A stretch of DNA of 64,000 bases from CAVRQM01 sp963822705. GTDB taxonomy: Bacteria > Pseudomonadota > Alphaproteobacteria > Acetobacterales > Acetobacteraceae. The position numbers and the translations under genes are program-made. A model generated the notes under the pieces. The model saw only the letters and a list, made by a program, of their open reading frames with translations. It did not search any database and was not told the origin of the DNA. Below, in pieces: positions 1 through 10,827 of this stretch (position 1 is its first letter; each line of letters opens with the position of its first letter). The stretch lies in contig CAWGIX010000006.1 in NCBI GenBank assembly GCA_963822705.1, positions 310,001-374,000 on the forward strand, read 5' to 3'.

Positions 1-2039
1 GTCGATGATGTGGTTGGCGGAGTGTTTTTGCCGACCGACGGGCAGACCGATCCGGTCGACACCACGCAGGCTCTCGCCGCGGCCGCGCGGGCGCACGGGG
101 CGCGCATCCTCGAGGGCGTGAAGGTCACGGGCCTGCTGCGCGACGGCGCCCGCGCAGCAGGCGTGGTGACCGCACAGGGGGACGTGCGCGCAAAAACCGT
201 GGTACTGGCGGGCGGCATTTGGAGCCGCGATTTTGGCGCCGCCGAAGGCGTGGTGGTTCCGCTGCACGCGGCCGAGCATTTTTACGCCGTAACCGAACCG
301 ATCCCCGGCCTTCCAAAAAATCTGCCGGTGCTGCGCGATCCGGACCATTGCATCTACGTCAAGGAAGACGCAGGCAAGCTGCTGATCGGATGTTTCGAGC
401 CGCGCGCACGACCCTGGGGCACCGACGGCATTCCGGAAGATTTCTGCTTCGATCAGCTGGCAGAGGATTTCGACCATTTCCAGCCGTTGCTGGAGTCGGC
501 GGTGCGGCGCATCCCGCTGTTGGAGCGAACCGGGATACGCGTGTTGTTCAACGGACCGGAAAGTTTCACTCCGGACGTGCGCTACATACTTGGGCCGGCG
601 CCGGAACTGCCGGGGCTGTTCGTGGCGGCGGGATTCAATTCCATCGGCATTCAGTCGGCCGGCGGCGCGGGGCGGGCGATCGCCGACTGGATCGTGGACG
701 GCACGCCGGGCATGGATTTGTGGGACGTGGACATCCGCCGGTTCCATTCGTTCCAGGCCAGCCGTGACTATTTGCGCGAACGCACCACAAATCGCTCGGC
801 CTGCTGTATGCGATGCATTGGCCGCACCGGCAGCCGGAAACCGCGCGGGGCGCCAGACGCTCCATTCTGCACGACCAACTCGCCGCAGCGGGCGCGTGTT
901 TCGGCGAACAGTCCGGATGGGAACGGGCGAACTGGTTTGCTCGACCCGGCGAGGCGCCGGTCTACCGATATGCCTACGGACGCCAGAACTGGCACGAGGC
1001 TTCCGGAGAGGAACATCGCGCCGTGCGCGAGGCGGTCGGGCTGTTCGATCAGTCGAGTTTCGGGAAGTTCCTGGTTCAGGGCCGCGATGCCGCCGAGGTG
1101 CTGGACCGGATTTCCACCTCTAGTGCCGATATTCCGGTCGGCACGGTCGTCTACACGCAATGGCTGAATTTTTCCGGCGGCATCGAGGCGGACCTGACGT
1201 TTACCCGCTGCGGCGAGCGCGAGTTCTTGGTGGTAACAGCGGCCGCTTCGCAAATGCACGACTTTTACCACCTGCAATCCGCCATCCGAGCTGACGAACA
1301 CTGTTTTGTCACCGATGTTACCTCCGCCTATGCAGTGTTGTCCGTGATGGGTCCGCGCTCGCGCGACCTCCTGTCTCGCATCACCCGAGACGATCTTTCC
1401 GACGCGGCATTCCCGTTCCGCACCAGCCGAAAAATCGAGCTGGGTTTCGCAAAGGTGCGGGCGACGCGGATCAGTTATGTCGGCGAACTGGGTTGGGAAC
1501 TGTATGTGCCGACGGAGTTCGCGCCGCACGTCTTCGACCGGCTGCAGGACGCCGGGGCCGCATACGGCATGCGCCTCGCCGGCTATCACGCGCTGAACAG
1601 TCTGAGGCTGGAAAAAGCCTACCGGCACTGGGGTCACGATATCGATAGCGACACCACGCCGCTGGAAGCGGGTCTGGGCTTTTGCGTGGCGTGGGACAAG
1701 AGCGCGGATTGGATGGGACGCGAAGCCCTGTTGCGGCAGCGCCAATCCGGCGTGGGGCGGCGACTGGTGCAACTCGTGCTGGAGGATTCGCAGGCGATGA
1801 TGTTTCACGACGAGCCGATCCGCCGCGACGGGCAGGGCGTCGGCCGGGTAACCAGCGCCATGTTCGGCCATACACTGGGCGCCGCGGTCGGGCTGGGCTG
1901 GATCGAGGGCACGGCGCCATTGTCGGCCGGCTTCATCAATTCCGGCCGCTATGAGGTGGAGATTGCGGGCGAGCGTGTGCCGGCCCGGGTGTCGCTGACG
2001 CCATTCTATGATCCGCGGAACACTCGGATCGTCGGATAG
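1..2039 (+). CDS. Dimethylglycine/sarcosine dehydrogenase-like flavoprotein (5' partial, frameshifted)
   Basis: The reading frame is open at the left edge, so the N-terminal FAD Rossmann motif lies outside the window. The first ~260 codons are the remainder of a DAO-type FAD oxidoreductase domain. From about 830 to the stop the protein is a GcvT (aminomethyltransferase-like) domain, with the family segment SLRLEKAYRHWG in its middle. This FAD-plus-GcvT layout is that of mitochondrial-type dimethylglycine and sarcosine dehydrogenases, which remove an N-methyl group and pass it to tetrahydrofolate. The frame breaks near 788-791: restoring one A in the AAA run joins the halves through TTKSLGLLYAMHW, as the family requires. 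It converges on the gbcB-like gene 25 bp away. Its neighbours support a betaine-derived methylamine substrate; dimethylglycine and sarcosine cannot be told apart from sequence. Confidence 0.75.
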
Positions 2040-2064
2040 GCATCTTCGGCGGCGAGCGACGGCG

Positions 2065-3122
2065 CTATCGCTCAATGACCAAATCGCTCTGCGGCTTGCT
2101 GCAGCAGATCAGGACCATGCCGGCATCGATCTCGCGTTGCCGGATACCGCCTTGGTGGCGCATGTCCACTTTCCCGGACACCAGCTTGGACTTGCAGGTG
2201 CCGCACATCCCCTTGGTGCACGAACTGGGCAGTTTCAGCCCGGCGAGCCGGGCGGCGTCAAGCACGAAGGTACCGGGTCCGCAATCCACCACGCGGCGGC
2301 TTTTGGTGAACTCGACGCGGAACGTGGCCGGCTCGGCAGCCAGCACTTCCGCCGCGACCTGTGGTTCGGTTGCGGCCAGCGTGGCAAAGTCGAAACTTTC
2401 CTCGTGGTAGTGCGGCATCGGAAAGCCAGCCTCGCCCAGCATGGCGCGAACCGCGGCCATGTACGGGCCAGGACCGCAGCAGAATATTCCCGCTCGGCAA
2501 AATCCGGAGCGATCAGTCGCAACATCGCCAGCGAGAGGCGCCCACGATAACCGTGCCATGGTTCCGCAGGCGAGTCCGCCTCGCACACGGGGACGACCCG
2601 GAAAGCAGAGTCGCGGCTTGCCATCAGCTCCAGCTCGCGGCGAAAGATGATGTCGCCGGGGCTGCGGGCGCTGTGCACAAACACTACGTCCGGCATCTGC
2701 GCCAGGTCGTGCATCGTGCGGGACATGCTCATAAGCGGGGTGATGCCGCTGCCGCCGGACAAAAACATATATTTCGGGGCCGGATGCAGGGCGGCACAGA
2801 AATCCCCGCTGGGGCCGGCGACAGGCACCCGCATGCCGGCCCGGAGGGTGGCATGCAGCCAAGGCGTGACTTCCCCGGCGGGGACGCGCTTGCTGGTGAT
2901 CTGTACCCGGTCCGGCCGGGTCGGCGGCGAGGCAATGGTGTAGCAGCGGTTCACCTCGGCGCCGTCGATGGCAAACGTGAACGTCAGAAACTGGCCGGCC
3001 CGGAAGCGAAAAATTCGCGCCGGATCGGCGGCGAACGTGAACGTTTTCACGTCATGGGTCTCGTCGCGCACCGACACGCACAGCAGCAAGTCGTCGCGAT
3101 CGGGATCCCAAAAATCCGTCAC
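2065..3122 (-). CDS. gbcB: Glycine betaine monooxygenase reductase subunit-like (FAD/2Fe-2S), frameshifted
   Basis: Ferredoxin-NADP reductase-type electron transfer protein with a C-terminal plant-type 2Fe-2S ferredoxin domain. Visible are the FAD-binding RCYTIAS segment at residues 59-65, an NAD-binding GGSGITPL segment, a CCGPGPYM segment typical of these reductases, and the C-terminal cluster cysteines CTKGMCGTC plus LICC. It should deliver NADH electrons to the Rieske oxygenase encoded at 10828. The frame breaks at about 2488-2492; restoring a single A (coding strand) gives EREIFCCGPG and a 352-residue protein of normal family size. The start is GTG, 10 bp after the soxG stop, so it is the last gene of the soxBDAG operon. 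Similar reductases serve other Rieske oxygenases (carnitine, stachydrine); the sox context favours betaine. Confidence 0.78.
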
Positions 3123-3126
3123 GGCC

Positions 3127-3154
3127 AGTCTTTCATTGCCAGTCCTTCATTGCC
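3127..3154. repeat. 14-bp imperfect tandem duplication at the soxG 3' end
   Basis: Two adjacent 14-base units (3127-3140 and 3141-3154) differ at one base. They encode the last residues of SoxG and part of the soxG-gbcB junction. On the minus strand both copies carry an ATG, but the one nearer gbcB opens a frame that stops after a few codons, so GTG at 3122 remains the best gbcB start. Confidence 0.6.
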
Positions 3155-3591
3155 TGTGACAAGAGTGCCTGTGCGTAAGAAGCAAAGCTGCGCCAAACTT
3201 CGATGTGCCAAGCCAGCGGGGCAGTGCGCCAGAGCACGATGTCCGCCTTGCCCAGCAGCGTGCGCGTGCAGGAATTCACGCCGAATTTTTGCAGGTCGAG
3301 CGGACAGCCGGCGGCGAGTACGCGGTCGCAGTCTGCACCGGTCAGGCTCAGCGCCACCTGCCGTTCGCTGACGTCAACTGAAAAGCTGTCGCACGGCGCC
3401 GGTGTTTGCCGCGGTGCGAGCAGCAGCAACTCATCGGGGCCGAGCCACAGCGCGGAGCGCGTGCCGTCTGTCGTCGCGTAGAGCATTCTGGGCGACGGCA
3501 CCCCGAATGCGGCGCAGCCGGCGGCGAGGGCGGCTTGGTCGCCGCGCAAACTGTAGCGGCACAGATCGGGCAGCAGCGCCAGTTCAGCCAT
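3133..3591 (-). CDS. soxG: Sarcosine oxidase gamma subunit
   Basis: A 152-residue protein matching the small gamma subunit of heterotetrameric sarcosine oxidase, which packs against the alpha subunit's folate-binding domain in the cytoplasm. No cofactor motif is expected. Family-like segments include LALSLTGADCDRVLAAGCPLD, LGKADIVLWRT and a C-terminal WRSFASYAQAL helix. The ATG at 3591 lies 8 bp inside the end of soxA, indicating translational coupling. Identification rests on fit to the family and on its place as fourth gene of a soxB-D-A-G operon. Confidence 0.9.
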   Translation of the reverse strand: MAELALLPDLCRYSLRGDQAALAAGCAAFGVPSPRMLYATTDGTRSALWLGPDELLLLAPRQTPAPCDSFSVDVSERQVALSLTGADCDRVLAAGCPLDLQKFGVNSCTRTLLGKADIVLWRTAPLAWHIEVWRSFASYAQALLSQAMKDWQ

Positions 3592-6461
3592 TCAATCGTG
3601 CCCCTTCCGGATCGTAAAACACCGGAGAAACCACCTGCGCCGTGATCGGTCCGTCGGGCATCGGCACGTACAGAGTTTCGCCGGTGCGCGCGCGTCCACC
3701 GCGCACCATCGCCAACGCGATGGAGCGACCCAGCGCGGGGGAAAAATAGGCGCTCGTGACATGGCCTAGCATGGTTATCGGGATCGCCTGGTTCGGATCA
3801 ACCACGACCTGCGCCCCCTCCTCCAGAACCGTCGCGGGATTCTGGGTCAGCAGCCCGATCAGCTGCTTGCGGGTTGGGTCCTGCATCGCGGCGCGCGCCA
3901 GCGAGCGCTTGCCCACGAAATCCGGTTTTTGGCGCCCGACCGCCCAGGCGAGCCCCGCGTCGTCCGGCGTGGCTGTCCCGTCGGTCTCCTGGCCGACGAT
4001 GATGTAGCCTTTTTCGGCTCGCATCACATGCATCGCTTCGGTGCCGTACGGCACCGCTCCGGCAGCGGTACACTGCGTCCCAGACAGCAGGACCATGCGA
4101 CGACGGAACGTTCAGCTCATACCCGAGTTCGCCCGTAAAACTGACCCGGAAGATCCGCGCCGGAACGCCCAGGACATCTGCCTGGCGCACGCTCATGTGC
4201 GGCATCGACAAATCTGCATCGGTGAGCGGTGCCACGATTTCTCTCGCCCGCGGACCCTGGACCGCAATGACGGCGAACTGCTCCGTGACCGAGGTAAGCC
4301 AGACACGCAGATCGGTGAACTCGGTCTGCCGATAATCTTCCATGAACGCCTCGACACGCGCGGCGTTGCCGGTGCCGGTGGTGACGTGGAACCGGCTTTC
4401 GGCGAGCCGTGCGACGATGCCATCATCCAGCACGAAACCGTCTTCGCGCAGCAGCACGGCGTAGCGGGCGCGCCCGACCGCCAGCTTGCGCAGCGGGTTG
4501 GCGTAAAGCCGATCCAAGAACTCCGCTGCGTCCGGTCCCAAAACTTCGATCTTGCCGAGCGTGGAGGCATCGAACGCCCCGGCACCGCTGCGCGTGGCAC
4601 GACACTCACGCTGAACGGCGGTGTGCATGTCCTCCCCGGGCCGCGGATAGTAGCGGGCGCGCTTCCACAGCCCCACGTCCTCGAACACCGCGCCCGCCGC
4701 CACGGCGCGGTAGTGGATCGGGGTGGTGCGCACGGGGTCGAAAAGTTCCCCGCGGGAAACGCCCGCCAGCACGCCAAAGCTGGTCGGCGTGTACGGCATG
4801 CGGAACGTGGTCAATCCGACCTTCGGCATCGGAGTCTTCAGGGCCGCCGCAGCGATGGAGAGCGCATTTAAATTCGATGTCTTGCCCTGGTCGGTTGCCA
4901 TGCCCGTCGTGGTGTAGCGCTTGATGTGCTCGATGGAGCGAAAACCCTCTCGAGTTGCAAGTTTTATGTCTTTCGCGGTCACGTCGTTCTGAAAATCAAC
5001 GAACGCATTGCCGGCGGGTGCGTGATCCGGCGGTGGTGCGGGTTTGGGCACCGAATCCCCGGTTGCCGAAAACGTCCGCGCCCCCGTCGCTTCTCCCGCT
5101 GCGTAGCCCTCGGCGAGGGCCGCGGAAAAGCCGAACGTGCCATTGCAGGCGCCGACGCACCGCGTGCGCTCGGCCGGCTCGCCGGGCAGAAAACTGCCGG
5201 ACGCCGCATCGAACCGCAGTTTTCCCCGCGACTGGCTGAACAGGTGCAGGCTGGGCACAAAACCCCCGCTCATGAGCAGAAGGTCGCATTCAAAACGCTT
5301 TTCGTCCGATGACGTGGCACTGGCCACCCGGAGCCGCCCGCGCGTGCCGGTAACGGTTCCGGCGTGGACGGGAATGCGGGCCGCACGCGCCTGCTCCGCC
5401 ACAGCCCTTTCGTGCCCGGAGCGACTATCGATGATCGCCGCCACTTCCGCGCCTGCCGAAGACAGGGCGCCGGCGACGGAGTATCCCGCATCGTGCGAAG
5501 CCGCGACCACGACGCGCTTGCCGGCCAGCACGGCGTAGCGTTCCAAATAGATCCGCGCGGCGTCTGCGAGCATTACGCCGGGACGGTCGTTGCCGGGAAA
5601 CACCAGCGGGCGTTCGTGCGCGCCAGTGGCCAGGATGACGGTTGCTGCCCGCACCTGCCACAGTCTTTCGCGCGGCCGGTCGCCGGTGTCGGCGAGATGA
5701 TCGGTGCAGCGCTCGACAAGCCCGATCAGGTTGTGCGGAAAATAACCGAATGCGGTGGTCCGGCTCAGTACTACGACGCCGGCCTGGGCAAGCTGTCGCA
5801 GAGTCGATTCAAGCCAGCTTGCGGCCGGTTGTCCGTCGATGGTCGCGCCTCCCGGCGCCAACAGGCTGCCGCCGGGTTCGGCCTGTTCATCGCACAGAAT
5901 GACCCGTTCGCCGCGTGTCGATGCAGCCAGCGCCGCAGCCAAGCCCGCCGGACCGGCGCCCACCACCAACACCTCGCAATGCGCGAAACAGCTGGCGTAG
6001 CGATCGGGATCTGGTTTTTCCGGAGCCCGTCCCAGCCCGGCCGCATGCCGGATCGCCGGCTCGTAGACGCGTCGCCAAAAACTCGGCGGCCACATAAACG
6101 TCTTGTAGTAGAACCCGGCTGGCAGCACTGGTGAAAGAAGGTCGTTGACCGCGCCCAGATCGAAGCGCAATGACGGCGTGCGGTTCTGACTTTCCGCGAC
6201 CAGCCCGTCGTATAGCTCCATCGTCGTTGCGCGCAGATTCGGCGTGTCGCGCACGCGCACCAGCGCGTTCGGCTCCTCGGAGCCGGCAGACAGGATGCCG
6301 CGGGGACGGTGATACTTGAAGCTGCGCCCGACCAGGTGCACGCCGTTGGCCAGCAGCGCCGATGCCAGCGTGTCGCCTGCAAACCCTGGAAGCACGCGGC
6401 CGTCGAAACTGAATCTGAGCGAGCGGGACCGGTCGATCCGGCCCCCCGAGGCGAGACGCAT
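3584..6461 (-). CDS. soxA: Sarcosine oxidase alpha subunit, frameshifted near 4060
   Basis: Large subunit of heterotetrameric sarcosine oxidase. In order: an N-terminal 2Fe-2S-ferredoxin-like fold (residues ~10-95, with YHRPRGILSAG), a dinucleotide-binding flavoprotein region with VLVVGAGPAGLAAAL at ~164-178, and a C-terminal GcvT/GcvT_C unit that takes the methyl group as 5,10-methylene-THF. The frame changes at about 4055-4065. The C-terminal piece resumes with PYGTEAMHVMRAEKGY, a conserved stretch of the family. Net length is one base over a multiple of three, but a few conserved residues before PYGTE also seem missing, so a small deletion is as likely as a one-base insertion. The ATG follows the soxD stop directly. 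With soxB, soxD and soxG it would oxidise sarcosine to glycine, H2O2 and methylene-THF. Confidence 0.9.
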
Positions 6462-6734
6462 TTAAGCCAGGTCCGGGCGGGGCTCGCCCACCTTGTAGAC
6501 GGCCAGGAACCGGTCCGTGGTGGTATCGCGCAGCGCGTTGAAGAATTGGCCGCAGCCGTGTGTATGCCGCCAGCGCTCCGCATGCACTCCTTTGGGGTTG
6601 CTGCGACCGTACAGATAGGCGCCCCAAACATCGTCGCTCGGCTCGTCCGGCTTGCGCGACAGATGCGCCTCGCCGGCGTGGGAAAACTCGATTTCGTTGC
6701 GCGTCCCGCAATACGGGCAATCGATCACCAGCAT
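6462..6734 (-). CDS. soxD: Sarcosine oxidase delta subunit
   Basis: A complete 90-residue delta subunit. The zinc site typical of this family is visible as C6-x2-C9 near the N-terminus and H59-x-C61 in the segment HTHGCGQFFN. The family sequence WGAYLYGRSNPKGVHAERW is intact. ATG at 6734 overlaps the soxB stop by four bases (ATGA), and the stop abuts the soxA start. Both junctions indicate a tightly coupled operon. Confidence 0.93.
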   Translation of the reverse strand: MLVIDCPYCGTRNEIEFSHAGEAHLSRKPDEPSDDVWGAYLYGRSNPKGVHAERWRHTHGCGQFFNALRDTTTDRFLAVYKVGEPRPDLA

Positions 6735-7987
6735 CAGTGCGCCACCGCCGCCGCCGCGGCCTCGTCGATCAGGTGTCCGTCGCGGAACCGCTCGATGGTG
6801 AACGGCGCATTGATGTCGTGCGGCTCGTCGCGCGCTATGGTGTGGGCAAAGACGTGCGCGCTCCCCGGCGTCGCCTTGAAACCGCCGGTGCCCCAGCCGC
6901 AGTTCACATACAGTCCCGGCACCGAGGTTTTGGCGACGATGGGCGAGCGGTCCGGCGTCACGTCGACGATGCCGCCCCAGTTGCGCAGCATCCGCATACG
7001 TCGAAAATTCGGGAACAGCTCGCAGATGGCATCCAGCGTGTGCGTGGTAATGTGCAGCCCACCCCGCTGCGTATAGCTGGTGTAGGCGTCGGTGCCCGCG
7101 CCGATCACCAGTTCGCCTTTGTCGGACTGGCTTATATAGGCGTGGATGGTGTTGCTCATCACCACGCACGGGATCACCGGCTTTATTGGCTCGCTGACCA
7201 GGGCCTGCAGCGGGAAGCTTTCCAGCGGCAGGCGCAGCCCGGCCATCGCCATCACCACGCTGGTATGCCCGGCCGCGACCACCCCGATTTTGGGCGCGCT
7301 GATCGCGCCTCGCGTCGTTTCCACCCCCTGAACCGCGCCGTTGTGACCACGACGGATGCCGGTCACTTCGCAGTTCTGCACGATGTCCACGCCCAGCGCA
7401 TCGGCCGCGCGTGCAAACCCCCAGGCCACGGCGTCGTGCCGCGCCACCCCGCCGCGCCGCTGCAATGCCGCGCCTAGCACGGGATAGCGCATGCCGGGCG
7501 AAATATTGAGCGGCGGACAAAACGCTTTTGCCTGCTCCGGCGTCAGCCACTCGTTGTCCACGCCGTTCAATCGGTTGGCGTGCACGTGGCGTTTGAATAC
7601 CTGTATATCATGCACGGTGTGCGCCAGCATCATTACGCCGCGCTGACTGAACATGACGTTGTAGTTCAGCGCCTGGCTCAGCGTCTCCCATAGCTTCACG
7701 GAGTGGTCGTAAAGGCGAGCGCTTTCGTCGAAAAGGTAGTTGGAGCGGATAATGGTGGTGTTGCGCCCGGTATTGCCGCCGCCGATCCAGCCGCGCTCCA
7801 GCACCGCGATGTTTCGCATGCCGTGCTGGCTCGCCAGGTAATAAGCGGTGCCCAGCCCGTGGCCGCCGCCACCCACGATCACTGCGTCGTAGGCCGGTTT
7901 TGGCGTGGCGTCGCGCCACTGCGGCTGCCAGCGGGTGTGGCCGCCTGCGGCGTGGCGGAGCAGGGAGAGGGCAGAGAAGCGCTGCAT
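6734..7987 (-). CDS. soxB: Sarcosine oxidase beta subunit
   Basis: A 417-residue FAD/FMN subunit carrying the sarcosine oxidation site. The Rossmann motif VIVGGGGHGLGTAYYL lies at residues ~37-52, followed by GGGNTGRNTTIIRSNY. H184 in the segment VARHDAVAWG is in the position expected, from better-studied heterotetrameric enzymes, for covalent FMN attachment; that is analogy. The C-terminus carries GGIVDVTPDRSPIV and GWGTGGFKATPGS, normal for the family. The start is the ATG at 7987 (MQRFSALSLLRH), matching the usual N-terminus; in-frame ATGs four residues or more upstream add nothing conserved. First gene of the soxBDAG-gbcB operon, and divergent from the broken gene at 8057. Confidence 0.92.
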   Translation of the reverse strand: MQRFSALSLLRHAAGGHTRWQPQWRDATPKPAYDAVIVGGGGHGLGTAYYLASQHGMRNIAVLERGWIGGGNTGRNTTIIRSNYLFDESARLYDHSVKLWETLSQALNYNVMFSQRGVMMLAHTVHDIQVFKRHVHANRLNGVDNEWLTPEQAKAFCPPLNISPGMRYPVLGAALQRRGGVARHDAVAWGFARAADALGVDIVQNCEVTGIRRGHNGAVQGVETTRGAISAPKIGVVAAGHTSVVMAMAGLRLPLESFPLQALVSEPIKPVIPCVVMSNTIHAYISQSDKGELVIGAGTDAYTSYTQRGGLHITTHTLDAICELFPNFRRMRMLRNWGGIVDVTPDRSPIVAKTSVPGLYVNCGWGTGGFKATPGSAHVFAHTIARDEPHDINAPFTIERFRDGHLIDEAAAAAVAH

Positions 7988-8056
7988 GCGGCGCATCATA
8001 GTGGTAGGCTCGGCGCACGGAAGGCCCTGCCGGCCATGCCAAATGAGGATGCCGCC

Positions 8057-8643
8057 ATGTCCGCCAGCGTCAAGCCGCCGCCCGTTCCAATGAATGCCCA
8101 AGAGTTTCTGGACTGGGCGGAAGAACTCGACCGGAGCGAAATGGCAGCTCGTCGAGGGCGAGCCGGTGATGATGGCACCCGGCTCCACCATACATGGGAC
8201 AATCCAGACGAATCTCGCATACCTGCTGACCGGACATCTCCGGCGCGCTCGACCGGGCTGCCGTGTCGTCACCGCGCCCGGAATCGTGCCGCGCGTACGC
8301 CGAGACAGCAACGTCCGCATCCCGGACCTGGCAGTTCATTGCGGGACTGCGATGCGAGGTGAGCAGGTCATCGATGATCCCATCCTGGCCATCGAGATTC
8401 TCTCGGTCAGCAACCGCGCCGAGACCTGGTCCAACGTTTGGACCTACTGCAGCATCCCCAGCCTGCTGGAGATCATGGTCTGTACGCACAGCCTCGGTCG
8501 CCGCCGAAATATTGCGGCGTGCTCCCGACCGAAGCTGGCCCGAACGTTTCGAGTTAGTTGACGGCGCGATCCGGTTGGAAAGCCTCGGCCTCGCGTTTCC
8601 GCTGATTGAGGCCTACCACGGCACGGAACTCTTCGAAGCCTGA
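8057..8643 (+). pseudogene. Uma2 family (PD-(D/E)XK) nuclease-like gene with two frameshifts
   Basis: Three frames must be joined to recover a Uma2-like protein: MNAQEFLDWAEELDRSE in the first, WQLVEGEPVMMAPGSTIHG through VRIPDLAVHCG and ILAIEILSVSNRAETW in the second, and ERFELVDGAIRLESLGLAFPL in the third. These blocks follow the usual order of the family, including a D-(x)n-EIL nuclease-like core. Breaks lie at about 8135-8142 and 8483-8492. Uma2 proteins are common in cyanobacteria and some Proteobacteria, with poorly known roles. Two breaks in one short accessory gene make true decay plausible here, though other genes in the window are split by single-base errors. It sits in the divergent gap between soxB and the dgcA-like gene. 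Confidence 0.6.
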
Positions 8644-8758
8644 CCGCACATCGGCTCAGCGCTCCGCCCGATCAGACCGGCCATCGAAAAAACGAACCCT
8701 CTCATGCCGCCGCCCGCCAACTCTGGAAACCCGTGCGGCGCGGACGCATGATGCAGGG

Positions 8759-10825
8759 ATGAACGCCATCCCGCCGGCGGCCCAAAACTCCGACCCGCTG
8801 CTCCAGCCGTACCAGCTCAAGCATCTCACCCTGCGCAACCGGGTGATGAGCACCTCGCACGAGCCGTACTACTCCGAAGACGGGATGCCGAAAGACCGGT
8901 ATCGGCTGTACCACGTCGAAAAAGCCCGCGGCGGGGCGGCGCTGACCATGACGGCAGGCTCGGCAGTGGTGTCGCCGGACAGCCCGCCCGTGTTCGGCAA
9001 TCTGCTGGCCTACAAGGACGAGATCGTCCCCTGGATGCGCCGCCTAGCCGACGAGTGTCACGACCACGGCACGGCGGTGATGATCCAGCTCACTCATCTC
9101 GGCCGGCGCACCGCCTGGAACAAGGCCGACTGGCTGCCGGTGCTGGCGCCCTCGCCGGTCCGCGAACCGGCGCACCGAGCGTTTCCAAAAGCCATGGAGG
9201 CTTGGGATATCGACCGCGTGGTGGCCGATTACGCCGGGGCGGCGCAGCGCATGCAGGCGGCGGGGCTGGATGGGGTGGAGATCAACGCCTACGGCCACTT
9301 GCCCGACCAGTTCTGGTCCCCCGCCACCAACCATCGCGAGGACGCGTTCGGCGGCGACCTCGATCATCGGATGGCGTTTTCGTTGCGTGTGCTGGATGCA
9401 ATGCGCGCGGCGGTGGCCGGAAAGGATTTTCTGATCGGGTTTCGCATGGTGGCCGACGAAGACTGGGAAGTCGGCCTTTCCCGCGAAGACGGCATGGAAA
9501 TCGCCCGGCGTTTTGCCCGCAGCGGAAAGGTGGATTTTCTCAACATCATCCGCGGCCATATCGAGACCGACAACGCGCTCGCGAACGTGATCCCGATTGC
9601 CGGCATGCGCTCCGCCCCGCACCTGGATTTTGCCGGCGAGGTGCGCGCGGCTTCCGGCATCGCCACGTTCCACGCAGCGCGCATCAACGACGTGGCGACC
9701 GCACGGCACGCTATTGCGGCTGGAAAACTCGACATGGTCGGCATGACGCGCGCGCTGATGGCCGATCCGCACATCGTGCGAAAAGTCTTTTCCCGCGAGG
9801 AGGATTCCATCCGCCCCTGCGTCGGCGCCAGCTACTGCATCGACCGCATCTATGAGGGCAACGAGGCGCTCTGCATCCACAACCCCGCGACCGGCCGCGA
9901 AGCGACACTGCCGCACACCATAACCCGCAGCGACGGTCCGCACCGGCGGGTCGTGGTGGTGGGCGCCGGTCCCGCTGGCCTGGAAGCCGCGCGCGTCGCG
10001 GCTGAGCGCGGACATGCAGTCGTACTGCTGGAGGCGACCGAGCGCGCTGGCGGCCAGGTGTTGCTGATCGCGCGCAATCCGCGCCGCCGCGAACTGATCG
10101 GCGTGGTGGACTGGCGCATGGCGCAACTGGAACGGCTCGGCGCGGAAGTCCGGTTTGCTACCTATGCCGAAGCCGAGGACGTGCTGGCAGAAAATCCGGA
10201 TGTGGTGCTGGTCGCGACGGGCGGCACCCCCAATACCGCGGTGTTAGAGAGCGGCAACGATTTGGTGGTATCGTCCTGGGACGTGGTCAGCGGCGACGTG
10301 CGCCCGGCACCGCGGGTTCTGGTGTTCGATGACAACGGCAACCACCCCGGCATGCAGGCGGCCGAAATGCTGGCCGAGGCAGGCAGTGCGGTGGAGATCG
10401 TGACGCCGGAGCGGTTCTTTGCGCCGGAGATCGGCGGCCTGAACCATGCCATCTATGCCCGCAGCTTTTCTCGGCACGGCGTGCGCATCACCATCAACAG
10501 CCGGCTCAAAACCGTGCGCCGCGAGGGCAACCATCTGGTCGCCACGATCGGCAGTGACTACGGACCAGAAACGTCCGAGCGCATCGTCGATCAGGTCGTG
10601 GTGGAACACGGCACCCTGCCCGCCGACGATCTGTATCACGCCTTGGTGCCGCACTCGCAAAATCTCGGCGAACTCGACCATGTCGCCCTGCTCGCCGGCC
10701 GCAAGCAGGACCTCGTGCGCAACCCGGACGGAAAATTCCGGCTGCTGCGCCTGGGCGACGCCGTGGCCAGCCGCAACATCCATGCAGCCGTGCTCGACGG
10801 ACTGCGACTAGCAAAGGACCTCTGA
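8759..10825 (+). CDS. dgcA: NADH:flavin oxidoreductase, dimethylglycine/N-methylproline demethylase type
   Basis: A 688-residue enzyme of the trimethylamine dehydrogenase/2,4-dienoyl-CoA reductase family. An N-terminal OYE-like TIM barrel binds FMN (LTHLGRRTAW, GLDGVEINAYGHLPDQFWSP). Next comes a cysteine cluster around residues 360-380 (CVGASYCIDRIYEGNEALC) for an Fe-S centre, then a C-terminal FAD/NAD module with VVVVGAGPAGLEAARVAAERG. This cysteine pattern with YCIDRIY is what I associate with DgcA (dimethylglycine dehydrogenase subunit) and StcD (N-methylproline demethylase). The start is the ATG at 8759; codons further upstream in the frame look non-coding. Three bases separate it from the Rieske gene. 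The partner DgcB and electron-transfer flavoproteins are not in the window. The choice between dimethylglycine and N-methylproline as substrate is open. Confidence 0.75.
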   Translation: MNAIPPAAQNSDPLLQPYQLKHLTLRNRVMSTSHEPYYSEDGMPKDRYRLYHVEKARGGAALTMTAGSAVVSPDSPPVFGNLLAYKDEIVPWMRRLADECHDHGTAVMIQLTHLGRRTAWNKADWLPVLAPSPVREPAHRAFPKAMEAWDIDRVVADYAGAAQRMQAAGLDGVEINAYGHLPDQFWSPATNHREDAFGGDLDHRMAFSLRVLDAMRAAVAGKDFLIGFRMVADEDWEVGLSREDGMEIARRFARSGKVDFLNIIRGHIETDNALANVIPIAGMRSAPHLDFAGEVRAASGIATFHAARINDVATARHAIAAGKLDMVGMTRALMADPHIVRKVFSREEDSIRPCVGASYCIDRIYEGNEALCIHNPATGREATLPHTITRSDGPHRRVVVVGAGPAGLEAARVAAERGHAVVLLEATERAGGQVLLIARNPRRRELIGVVDWRMAQLERLGAEVRFATYAEAEDVLAENPDVVLVATGGTPNTAVLESGNDLVVSSWDVVSGDVRPAPRVLVFDDNGNHPGMQAAEMLAEAGSAVEIVTPERFFAPEIGGLNHAIYARSFSRHGVRITINSRLKTVRREGNHLVATIGSDYGPETSERIVDQVVVEHGTLPADDLYHALVPHSQNLGELDHVALLAGRKQDLVRNPDGKFRLLRLGDAVASRNIHAAVLDGLRLAKDL

Positions 10826-10827
10826 CC